From Deltaproteobacteria bacterium (GTDB lineage Bacteria > Desulfobacterota_B > Binatia > Bin18), in the NCBI GenBank assembly GCA_012271025.1, contig JAAXHF010000320.1:1-13362 (forward strand): a DNA stretch of 13,362 nucleotides. Reading direction: 5' to 3'. The first letter of the stretch is position 1, and each line of letters starts with the position of its first letter. Of the stretch, positions 7,501-13,335 are shown piece after piece. A model generated the notes under the pieces. It saw only the letters and a list, made by a program, of their open reading frames with translations. It did not search any database and was not told the origin of the DNA. A program made the position numbers and the translations under genes.

Positions 7501-8073
7501 TCACAGAAGATTGAACTGTTTGAGCACGTTGGCGACCGCCGGATCGCGCTGACCTAAGGCCCGCAAGGCGTCCAGCAGAGACTCCATACGTTGCCGGTTG
7601 GCGCTCAGCTCTTCGGCCAGACTGCTGACCGTGCGCTCAAACGGTCGGATCATCGTCCGCCGGTCCCACAACGCAAAGCCGATGATGGCCGCCACCAGCG
7701 CGCTGAAGGCGCCCAGCAAGGCCAGGGTCAGACGAAACTGGCGGGCGAACTGCCTATCCATATCCTCGCGCAACTGTTGATTCTGGTGGTTCATGTCCTC
7801 ACGCAGCTGCTGATTCTGGCGGTTCATGTCCTCACGCAGCTGCTGATTCTGCTGGGTCATGTCTGCGCGTAGCTGGCCCAACTCGGTCCGCAGCTGGCCC
7901 AACTCGGTCCGCAGCTGCCCGATGGCCTCCCGCACGCCGTTCTGCCCTTCTTCGGGCCGCGTCAAGCGCTCGACAATCTCGCGGTCGGTCAAGGCCGGCG
8001 CCGCCTCTACCGCCCACACCGGACCGGGCAGAACGAGCAGCACCACAACCCAACCGACGACACAGCGGCTCAT
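7501..8073 (-). CDS. Exported, membrane-anchored coiled-coil protein of unknown function
   Basis: A 190-residue protein with an N-terminal signal segment (MSRCVVGWVVVLLVLPG, cleavage near VWA). A Gln/Leu/Arg-rich coiled coil at about 44-112 is built from GQLRTEL units and NQQLREDMN-type 11-residue units. A transmembrane helix covers about 114-136 (LTLALLGAFSALVAAIIGFA), and a charged tail follows at 137-190. The coil would be periplasmic and the tail cytoplasmic, or the reverse if the signal is uncleaved. The ATG at 8073 is chosen because the signal segment begins there. A longer reading would run antisense through higBA. No ribosome site is visible; see the promoter entry. It lies 41 nt before the SUMF1-like gene, so the two likely form one transcript. 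I do not recognise a named family. Confidence 0.72.
   Translation of the reverse strand: MSRCVVGWVVVLLVLPGPVWAVEAAPALTDREIVERLTRPEEGQNGVREAIGQLRTELGQLRTELGQLRADMTQQNQQLREDMNRQNQQLREDMNHQNQQLREDMDRQFARQFRLTLALLGAFSALVAAIIGFALWDRRTMIRPFERTVSSLAEELSANRQRMESLLDALRALGQRDPAVANVLKQFNLL
7758..7856 (-). repeat. Three 33-nt tandem repeats in the coiled-coil gene
   Basis: Units of 33 nt at about 7758-7790, 7791-7823 and 7824-7856 encode the repeated QNQQLREDMNR-type 11-mer. The two later units are nearly identical at nucleotide level, which points to recent slippage or unequal exchange. Confidence 0.8.
7871..7918 (-). repeat. 21-nt tandem repeats in the coiled-coil gene
   Basis: Two identical 21-nt units (7871-7891 and 7892-7912) and a partial third encode GQLRTEL heptads of the coiled coil. 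Confidence 0.8.
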
Positions 8074-8079
8074 GGGCTG

Positions 8080-8108
8080 ATTCAATGTCGGACCGCCCGG
8101 AATGTCAA
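8080..8108 (-). promoter_or_regulatory. Candidate sigma-70 promoter giving a leaderless mRNA
   Basis: On the minus strand a perfect TTGACA (8108-8103) is followed by a 17-nt spacer and TTGAAT (8085-8080). The ATG of the coiled-coil gene lies only 6 nt after the -10 hexamer, so transcription should begin at or next to the ATG. This fits the lack of a Shine-Dalgarno there. Confidence 0.5.
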
Positions 8109-8260
8109 GCCGCGACAATGTGCCACCACAGTGGACTGCTGGTAGCACCTCGGCAGGTTCCTGGGAATGCGCATCACACGTTGAAATAAAGGGGAATGAG
8201 AAGGACTTTCCCGGCTTCTTGTGCGTCAGTGGTGGGCCTGCCTCTCCAGACTTCGCCCCT

Positions 8261-8275
8261 TTACGAGTAACGTAA
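8261..8275 (+). promoter_or_regulatory. Palindrome upstream of higBA, candidate HigA operator
   Basis: TTACG and CGTAA flank a 5-nt centre, ending 20 nt before the higB start. Autoregulation by antitoxin binding to such a palindrome is the rule for this family. The link to HigA is inferred from position. Confidence 0.45.
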
Positions 8276-8295
8276 TACCCGCTAGAGTCGCGGCC

Positions 8296-8574
8296 ATGAT
8301 CCGCAGCTTCGGAGACCGCAAGACGCGGCGTTTCTTCGAAGGCCGGCGGGTCGCGGCATGCCAGAGCTTCGCCGCCCAGGCGACACGCCGGCTGACGCTG
8401 CTGGACAGTGCAGCGTCGCTTCAGGACTTGGCGGCACTGCCGAGTAACCGGCTCGAAGCCTTGCACAGGGATCGCACTGGGTACTACAGCATTCGGATCA
8501 ACATACAGTGGCGGTTGTGTTTCCGGTGGGAAGCCGACGGGGCGCACGACGTGGAGATCGTAGACTATCACTGA
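8296..8574 (+). CDS. higB: HigB-like RelE/ParE-family toxin
   Basis: A 92-residue RelE-superfamily toxin of the HigB (plasmid maintenance killer) type. Known members are ribosome-dependent mRNA endonucleases. Family features are the N-terminal MIRSFGDRKTRRFFEG, a middle ALPSNRLEALHRDR stretch (47-60), and the C-terminal GYYSIRINIQWRLCFRW (62-78) ending in VEIVDYH. Length and toxin-first order match higBA loci. The ATG at 8296 gives the standard N-terminus; a longer reading to 8221 adds unrelated residues. The pair lies against the direction of the surrounding genes, between a truncated HRDC-like gene and the coiled-coil gene, which suggests acquisition by insertion. Because its coding frame is intact, the toxin is probably functional. 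Confidence 0.9.
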   Translation: MIRSFGDRKTRRFFEGRRVAACQSFAAQATRRLTLLDSAASLQDLAALPSNRLEALHRDRTGYYSIRINIQWRLCFRWEADGAHDVEIVDYH

Positions 8575-8586
8575 GGGAAGGCAACG

Positions 8587-8892
8587 ATGGACGTGAAGAA
8601 CGGGATGAGACCGGTGCATCCGGGAGAGATTCTTGGCGAGGAACTGGACACGCTCGGGCTGTCGGCCAATGCGCTAGCCAGAGCACTGGGCGTACCGGTG
8701 AATCGGATCACGCTGATCCTGAACGGCCAGCGGGGGATAACGGCCGACACAGCGTTACGACTGGCGCGGTATTTCGGGACGACACCACAGCTGTGGTTGA
8801 ACCTGCAACAGACCTGGGAGTTGCGCCGGGCGGAGCTTGAGACAGGCGACCAGATCGCCGCACGGGTGCAGCCCCGACGAACAGCGGCGTAG
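8587..8892 (+). CDS. higA: HigA-like antitoxin, HTH-XRE (VapI) family
   Basis: A 101-residue antitoxin that begins 12 nt after higB, with GAGGGAAGG as ribosome site. The segment RPVHPGEILGEELDTLGLS (8-26) and the helix-turn-helix LARALGVPVNRITLILNGQRG (about 29-49) followed by ITADTALRLARYFGTTPQLWLNLQ are the signature of the HigA/VapI family. It should bind and silence HigB and repress the pair through the palindrome upstream. The C-terminus is slightly extended (ARVQPRRTAA). Assignment is secure. Confidence 0.93.
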   Translation: MDVKNGMRPVHPGEILGEELDTLGLSANALARALGVPVNRITLILNGQRGITADTALRLARYFGTTPQLWLNLQQTWELRRAELETGDQIAARVQPRRTAA

Positions 8893-8895
8893 CAG

Positions 8896-8920
8896 AGCGA
8901 CAGCCCCCCTGTCCGTCGCT
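8896..8920 (+). terminator. Weak hairpin after higA
   Basis: AGCGAC (8896-8901) and GTCGCT (8915-8920) form a 6-bp stem with a 13-nt loop just past the higA stop. No clean T-run follows. A possible terminator of low strength. Confidence 0.3.
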
Positions 8921-8990
8921 GATTGTCACACTTTCCTGCTTCCTGTGGAAAAACTCTGAAGAGGCCGAGAGGAGTCGCACAAAACCCCTG

Positions 8991-9182
8991 TTTTTCGTCA
9001 TCGATCAAGGCGGAATCGTAGGTTCGGGTGACGACCAGGGTCAGGTAGGGGACGGCATTTTTGACGAAAAAGTGCTCGCGAATCGCCACCACCTCCTTGT
9101 CTTTGAGCAGTTCCTGCACCGGCGTGTCGTCAAAGCGGCCGAGCGCGTCGTCAAAGCGCAAGGTCAGAATGCGGACAAGCAC
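8991..9182 (-). pseudogene. 5' fragment of an HRDC-type DGR accessory gene
   Basis: From a GTG at 9182 about 64 codons read LVRILTLRFDDALGRFDD, then LKDKEVVAIREHFF, then PYLTLVVT. I recall this N-terminal pattern (LRF..GxFDD..., KEV...REHFF, PYL.LVV.Y) from the HRDC-domain proteins encoded beside the reverse transcriptase in many diversity-generating retroelements; I could not check it. The HRDC domain itself is missing. After about YDSALIDDEK the similarity stops, and the frame then only runs antisense to higA, so this is a truncated remnant. Nothing like the missing half appears on the other side of higBA. A TGA lies two codons before the GTG, and no good ribosome site is seen. A short uncharacterised intact gene is the alternative. 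Confidence 0.55.
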
Positions 9183-9203
9183 CGGTCAGCAACCCAGCGA
9201 CAA

Positions 9204-9309
9204 GCTGCGCTTTAGAAACCGCAGCGACCAGGGGCGTCGCCCCTGGACCCCAAAAACCACCCCACCCTGCCGCCCGCTGTGCGCCCTTCAGGGCTGCACG
9301 CGGGACGGC
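9204..9309. other. Cluster of three inverted repeats (structured spacer)
   Basis: Three stems follow one another between the HRDC-like fragment and the large SUMF1-like gene. GCTGCG / CGCAGC spans 9204-9225. CCAGGGGCG / CGCCCCTGG around a single base spans 9228-9246. A long stem at 9269-9309 has about 18 pairs with single-base bulges. The long stem lies 44 nt past the stop of the minus-strand SUMF1-like gene, with TTTTT 12 nt beyond it on that strand, so it may act as a terminator. A remnant of a structured DGR RNA is a second possibility. Confidence 0.5.
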
Positions 9310-9352
9310 TGCCCCACCACTGCAAAGCGTAAAAGGGTAAGAGTGCACAGGG

Positions 9353-10795
9353 TTACGGGGTTCTCGCCAGGCGGAAGCCGAGGTCATCGCCGCGATCGCC
9401 CGGCGCATTCCTGCTGCGATACGCCGCCCGGCAATCGCGGGCGTGGTCGTACCAACTCCCGCCGCGATACACCCGGTAGGCGCCCGGCCTGGGGCCACGA
9501 GGATCGGTCACTACACCACGGGGGTACTCCCCATACCAGTCCGCTGTCCACTCCCAGACATTTCCCAGCAGGTCATATAAGCCCCACGCATTCGGCCGCT
9601 TCCCCCCCACTGGATGCGGCCCACACCGCGACGACGCATACTGCTTCTCGTCCCAGTCAGAACAATCATAGCCCCCGGCGTACGACACCCCACTGTTCCC
9701 CCCATACCAGGCGATCGGGTCCAAGGCCGGCGCATTATTCCGCCCACGAATCGTCAGGCCCCCCGTATAGATTGCTGTTTGCCGCCCGGCCCGCGCCGCA
9801 TACTCCCACTCCGCTTCCGTCGGGAGGCGATACATGCTGCCTCCCTCCCGCCGATTCAGCTCCCTGATAAACTCCTGCGTATCCTCCCACGACACCGACT
9901 CGACCGGACAATTGCGGCCGCAGTTGGAGAACTCCGACGGATTGTCCCCCATCACCGCCTGCCACTGCTCCTGCGTCACTTCGTACTTCCCCAGGTAAAA
10001 CGGCTGACTGAGCGTCACGGTGTGCCGCGTTTCATCATCATCCCGTCCTGCCTCACCCGAACGGGAGCCCATCTCAAACGTCCCCGGCTCAATCAACACA
10101 AATTCCATGCCCAGGCTGTTGCGCAGCTCGCGCGGCCGCTCGGCACGCCGACGCTCCTCCTCGGCTTTGCGCCGCCGTTCCGCTTCTGCCTGGCTCTGCC
10201 GCTCTGCCGCTGCCCGGGCTGCTGCTTCCCGTACCTGGCGTTCGACTTCAGCCCGCGCTACCGCTACCGCGCGTTGCCGTTCGGCTGTTGCTCGCCGCTG
10301 CTCTTCAGCCTGCCGCTGCCGCTCGGCGGCGGCCACGGCGTCCTGCCCCGCCGCGATCAACGCATCGGCCTGCTCCTGCGTCAGATAGCCCGTCTCCGCA
10401 AAGCCCTTCCCCCGCTGCCACTGTCGCACCGCCGCCCGCGTGGCCGGTCCGAACAGTCCGTCCGTCGCTCCCGCCTCGTAGTCCAGAGACGCCAAGCCCT
10501 GCTGCACCAACACCCGCTGGGCTCGCGTCAACCCCAATCCCTGCTCCAGACACGCCCGCTCTTCATTGATATACGCCCCGTTCGGATACACCCGCAGATA
10601 GGCCCGCACCTCCCCTTCTCGTTCACACACCACGTTCTCCCAGAACAGCGTCTCTGTCGCGTCCTGCGCGCCTGACCCTGCCGACAGCGCCAGGAACAGT
10701 GCCACCACGACACCTCCCACCAGCAGCCCCACTCTATTGGGGACCCACCGGGCGCCGGCTTGGCGTTCATTCCATCTCGTTGTGGACTCGGCCAT
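9353..10795 (-). CDS. Large exported SUMF1/FGE-fold protein 2 with peptidoglycan-binding domain
   Basis: A 480-residue protein in four parts. A membrane or signal segment covers about 21-43 (LLVGGVVVALFLALSAGSGA). A region with a PG_binding_1-type domain covers about 88-150 (DGLFGPATRAAVRQWQ at 112-127 is its core). A long Arg/Glu/Ala-rich helix covers 151-222. An FGE/SUMF1-type domain runs from 223 to the end, with RLPTEAEWEYAARAG (323-337) and GNVWEWTADWYGEYPRG (411-427). Of the two FGE active-site cysteines only one possible position is kept (Cys455 in ARDCRAAYR), so catalysis is unlikely. An extra stretch near 343-391 distinguishes it from its 275-residue paralogue. The ATG at 10795 has AAGGA 10 nt upstream; a GTG one codon earlier is possible. 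It starts 31 nt after the kinase stop. A cell-wall-bound recognition protein is inferred. Confidence 0.83.
   Translation of the reverse strand: MAESTTRWNERQAGARWVPNRVGLLVGGVVVALFLALSAGSGAQDATETLFWENVVCEREGEVRAYLRVYPNGAYINEERACLEQGLGLTRAQRVLVQQGLASLDYEAGATDGLFGPATRAAVRQWQRGKGFAETGYLTQEQADALIAAGQDAVAAAERQRQAEEQRRATAERQRAVAVARAEVERQVREAAARAAAERQSQAEAERRRKAEEERRRAERPRELRNSLGMEFVLIEPGTFEMGSRSGEAGRDDDETRHTVTLSQPFYLGKYEVTQEQWQAVMGDNPSEFSNCGRNCPVESVSWEDTQEFIRELNRREGGSMYRLPTEAEWEYAARAGRQTAIYTGGLTIRGRNNAPALDPIAWYGGNSGVSYAGGYDCSDWDEKQYASSRCGPHPVGGKRPNAWGLYDLLGNVWEWTADWYGEYPRGVVTDPRGPRPGAYRVYRGGSWYDHARDCRAAYRSRNAPGDRGDDLGFRLARTP
9363..9454 (-). other. DGR variable-region-like segment, copy 2
   Basis: This runs from the Trp codon of GGSW (9454-9452) through 23 divergent codons (9451-9383) to the same 20-nt block as copy 1 (9382-9363). 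Similarity between the two genes continues past the stop codon through ACCCTGTG and then ends. Residues at the divergent codons include Tyr, Asp, His, Cys, Ser, Arg, Asn and Gly, mostly in codons ending in C or T. Such codons arise when AAC or AAT of a template is mutated at its adenines. Confidence 0.5.
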
Positions 10796-10826
10796 CACTC
10801 ACCATTCCTTCATAGCTCAGAGCAAC

Positions 10827-12323
10827 TCAGTCCAGCCCCGCCAGTCGTTCCTGCGCCAGCGCGGCCATCGGATGACCCGTATAGCGCCCGATAAACTCAC
10901 GGTAGGCCGCCGGTGTATCGAGCGTTTTCACCCGCTCCCACTCGGCTGCGACATCCCCCGGCAAATCAGTCTGCGCACCGGCAGGGTCGGGGGCCTCTTC
11001 CGGCCGTGCCAGTCTCTCCTTCGCCAACTCGGTCATCGGATGGCCCGGACAACGCCCGATGAACTCGCGGTAGGCCGCCGACGTACCAAGCGCTTGCGCG
11101 CGAGCCCACTGCGCTTGCCCATCGCAGGTCTGCGGATTGTCTTGGACCGTAGGAGTGCTCACCGCTGGTCTTGTGAGTGCCGCCGGCCGCGCGGACTGGT
11201 CGCTGAGCGGTTCTTGCTCCGTGCCCACGGTCGGCTCGATCCCCGAAGGTAGTATGCCCACCATCCATAGCCCCGTGCCAAGGACCGCTACCCCGACCAC
11301 GGTCAGCGCCAGTTTGGATAACAGGCTGAAGCGGGCCGCATTCGTCGCAGTCGCCTGTTCCAGTAGAGTGGTAGTGGGAGTCGGCCCCGGAGAGGTTGTC
11401 GAGGAGCGAGGCTGCACCGCTCCCGCGCCGGGACCGTCAGAGAACGCTTCGCGCCATTCCGCAATACTCTGTGGCCGTTCTTCCTCGTTGACCTGAATCG
11501 CCCAGTCGATCGCTTCGAGAAACTGCGCATCATAGACGCCTTTGCCCATCTCGACTGCCGGGGTCATATCTTGGCTGCCCCTGCGCTGGCTCCGCGTCCG
11601 GGTCACCGCATCCGGCAGATCGGCGTCACCCAGCCCGCTGACACACCGATAGGCGACCATCCCCAGCGCATACAGGTCGCTCCACGGTCCCACGTCCACC
11701 GCCTTGGTGTCGTACTGCTCAACCGGCGCATAGCCCGGCGTCAGAATCGAGGTGACGCTCTTGGACCGCTGTCCGACCGCCTGGCGTGCGGCTCCAAAAT
11801 CCAGCAACACCGCGCTGCCGTCGCCCCGCAGCATGATGTTGCTCGGCTTGATGTCGCGGTGAACGTAGCCGGCGGCGTGGACTTGCTCCAAGCCGCTCAG
11901 CACCTCGACGACGACCCGGCGCAAGTGGGCGTCCGGCACGGTCGGATATTTGCCCAGCAGGGCGCTCAGCGTCTGGCCGTCAATGTACTCCAGCGCCAGG
12001 TAGGCTGTGCCGTTGGCCTCGAAGAAGCGGCGCACCTTGTTGAGATGCGGATGGTCGAAGCGGGCCAGGGTACGCGCCTCGTCCAGAAAGCGGTCGAGTC
12101 CCCAGCGGTAGTCGGATTCATCAGCCGGTGAGGTAGGTACGACGGTACTGCCGGCGGTGCGGATGGCAAAGTCGCGCGGCAGGTACTCCTTGAGCGCCAC
12201 GTCTATATTGAGGAGGGTGTCAAAGGCCAGATAGGTGATGCCGAAGCCACCCTGGCCGAGCACGGTACGAATTTCGTATTCCTCCAGACGCGTGCCCGCG
12301 CCCAGGGCGTTCAGGTGCTCCAT
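10827..12323 (-). CDS. Membrane Ser/Thr protein kinase with repeated extracytoplasmic tail
   Basis: A 498-residue Hanks-type kinase with all key motifs: Gly-rich loop GQGGFGITY (23-31), ATP-binding Lys45 in VALKEY, catalytic HRDIKPSN (155-162, Asp157), DFGAAR (175-180), and activation segment TPGYAPVEQY (195-204). A Ser/Thr/Pro-rich linker (about 297-325) leads to a transmembrane helix at about 335-357. The tail outside holds two copies of a short repeat, AAYREFIGR...GHPM...LA.ERLA (about 402-439 and 458-496), a motif often seen in kinase, caspase and SUMF1 proteins of complex bacteria. The ATG at 12323 has GAGGG 8 nt upstream; a TTG at 12338 is less likely. The SUMF1-like gene follows in the same transcript, so the kinase may sense or regulate the envelope protein. 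Confidence 0.9.
   Translation of the reverse strand: MEHLNALGAGTRLEEYEIRTVLGQGGFGITYLAFDTLLNIDVALKEYLPRDFAIRTAGSTVVPTSPADESDYRWGLDRFLDEARTLARFDHPHLNKVRRFFEANGTAYLALEYIDGQTLSALLGKYPTVPDAHLRRVVVEVLSGLEQVHAAGYVHRDIKPSNIMLRGDGSAVLLDFGAARQAVGQRSKSVTSILTPGYAPVEQYDTKAVDVGPWSDLYALGMVAYRCVSGLGDADLPDAVTRTRSQRRGSQDMTPAVEMGKGVYDAQFLEAIDWAIQVNEEERPQSIAEWREAFSDGPGAGAVQPRSSTTSPGPTPTTTLLEQATATNAARFSLLSKLALTVVGVAVLGTGLWMVGILPSGIEPTVGTEQEPLSDQSARPAALTRPAVSTPTVQDNPQTCDGQAQWARAQALGTSAAYREFIGRCPGHPMTELAKERLARPEEAPDPAGAQTDLPGDVAAEWERVKTLDTPAAYREFIGRYTGHPMAALAQERLAGLD
10836..11120 (-). repeat. Duplicated segment encoding the kinase tail repeats
   Basis: Two related blocks (about 10836-10952 and 11007-11120) encode the two tail repeats. 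The shared core around the AAYREFIGR codons is almost identical at nucleotide level, which points to an internal duplication. The AAYREFIGR units are separated by a Pro/Asp/Ala-rich linker. Confidence 0.75.
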
Positions 12324-12402
12324 CGCACGCTCCCTCAATCTCTGACAGGACAGGCTACGTCAGGCTGGATGCGTCGACTCGACGTTCTGGTGGGTAGTGT
12401 CT

Positions 12403-12416
12403 CAGTTTGAAAACTG
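12403..12416. promoter_or_regulatory. Palindrome upstream of the kinase gene
   Basis: CAGTTT and AAACTG flank GA; the palindrome starts 80 nt before the kinase ATG. It may be an operator or the end of an old mobile element. Confidence 0.35.
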
Positions 12417-12583
12417 CTGAGCATGACCCCCCAAAACTCCCGACTCTCTCCCGTTGTCCGTATCTCAGATGCCCGGCAGGTAGCACACCGCTCAATTTTT
12501 CACCCTGCCAAAATTGGTAGGCGGCCACAAAATGTTAAGAAATGGTGCCACTTCCCGAACGCGCCTGGCCGGGCTCGGGCAGG

Positions 12584-12638
12584 CGCTCAGCCCTTGGGGA
12601 GCGGGGAGTGGTGGCCAAGCGGACCAAGGGGCTGAGCG
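12584..12638. other. Long inverted repeat in the intergenic region
   Basis: CGCTCAGCCCTTGG (12584-12597) pairs with CCAAGGGGCTGAGCG (12624-12638), 14 pairs with one bulged base and a 26-nt loop. On the plus strand it lies about 150 nt before the Nudix start and could be a leader structure. Confidence 0.5.
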
Positions 12639-12778
12639 ATCACGCAGAAGGACCCCGGATGGGCGGGCGCGGCGGGACAGACGCGGCGGAGAACACAATT
12701 CAGACCGAGACACCACTTCCATATCGCCGCTCCTAGGCTGCGTCTGCCTGGCGTGCTAGGACAAACGCAAAGGCTGTC

Positions 12779-12794
12779 AGGAGGACGCACCGTG
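12779..12794 (+). promoter_or_regulatory. Shine-Dalgarno and GTG start of the Nudix gene
   Basis: AGGAGG (12779-12784) with a 7-nt spacer before GTG (12792). This supports the GTG over the ATG at 12753, which would add 13 residues unlike the family. Confidence 0.75.
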
Positions 12795-13331
12795 GCAGAT
12801 GAGCATCACCACCACGATCACCATCATGGCCCAGGCTTGCGGTTCTGTCCCAGATGCGGGGACCGGCTGGAACGCAAAAGGGTCAAGGCCAACGAGCCCG
12901 AGCGGCGGGTGTGTCGCGGCTGCGGGTTTATCTTCTACGACGATCCCAAAATCGCCGCCTGCACCATCCCGGTTATCGACGAGAAGATCGTCCTGCTCAA
13001 ACGCGGCATTGAGCCCAGCTATGGCAAATGGGTCTTCCCCGGCGGGTTCATGGACCGGGGCGAACGGGTGGAGGACGCGGCCATTCGGGAAACCTGGGAG
13101 GAGGTCAATCTTGAGGTCGAGATCGATCGTCTGCTGAACGTCTACTCGTATACCGGCTATCCGGTCGTGGTCGTGGTCTATCTGGTCCATGTCGTGGGCG
13201 GACAGCTCAAGGCCATGGACGAGACGCTGGAGGCGGCGACCTTCGCCCCGGACGAGATTCCGTGGGACGAGTTGGCCTTTGACAGCACCCGGGACGCGCT
13301 GCGGGAGTATATGGCCTTGGCGGCTGCGTAG
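12792..13331 (+). CDS. Zinc-ribbon Nudix hydrolase with His-rich N-terminus
   Basis: A 179-residue Nudix protein. The N-terminus ADEHHHHDHHHG has seven His in residues 5-12, which suggests metal binding. A zinc ribbon follows with CPRC (19/22) and CRGC (41/44), then FIFYDDPKIAAC as in NudC-like and ADP-ribose-type Nudix enzymes. The Nudix box at 85-107 reads GFMDRGERVEDAAIRETWEE, with Arg99, Glu100, Glu103 and Glu104 in place; the late Gly of the consensus (EExGU) is Asn (EEVNL). The enzyme should hydrolyse a nucleoside diphosphate linked to another moiety; the substrate cannot be read. The gene stands alone, downstream of the inverted-repeat region, and ends 6 nt before the dispersed palindrome. 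Confidence 0.9.
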   Translation: MADEHHHHDHHHGPGLRFCPRCGDRLERKRVKANEPERRVCRGCGFIFYDDPKIAACTIPVIDEKIVLLKRGIEPSYGKWVFPGGFMDRGERVEDAAIRETWEEVNLEVEIDRLLNVYSYTGYPVVVVVYLVHVVGGQLKAMDETLEAATFAPDEIPWDELAFDSTRDALREYMALAAA

Positions 13332-13335
13332 ATCC

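Larger units (their letters stand above)
12324..12791. other. 468-nt intergenic region with inverted repeats, no convincing gene
   Basis: This divergent region separates the kinase (minus) from the Nudix gene (plus). Short frames on both strands show no family features. It holds a perfect palindrome CGTCGA-C-TCGACG at 12372-12384, a second one CAGTTT-GA-AAACTG at 12403-12416, and a longer inverted repeat at 12584-12638. The part at 12485-12545 is AT-richer than its surroundings and could hold promoters, but I see no clear hexamer pair. Confidence 0.6.

Noticed and set aside
7758..7918. CRISPR-like array
   Set aside because: The repeats are contiguous, in frame and encode a coiled coil; there are no spacers.
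8074..8619. N-terminal extension of the coiled-coil gene
   Set aside because: It would run antisense through higBA, and a signal segment and promoter define the ATG at 8073.
8568..8990. Continuation of the minus-strand frame from 9182 across higA
   Set aside because: Past about 8991 it shows no family features and is the antisense of the clearly coding higA.
9183..9352. Template repeat or reverse-transcriptase remnant in the spacer
   Set aside because: I found no second copy of the conserved 20-nt block beyond the two gene ends, and no RT motif in any frame here.
9061..9867. Plus-strand frame over the HRDC-like fragment and the SUMF1 C-terminus
   Set aside because: Pro/Arg/Thr/His-rich low-complexity translation typical of an antisense shadow.
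12607..12690. tRNA-Ser/Leu-like stretch (GTGGCCAAGCGGACCAAGG)
   Set aside because: It resembles the D-arm of a class II tRNA, but no proper anticodon stem, T-arm or matching acceptor stem can be formed.
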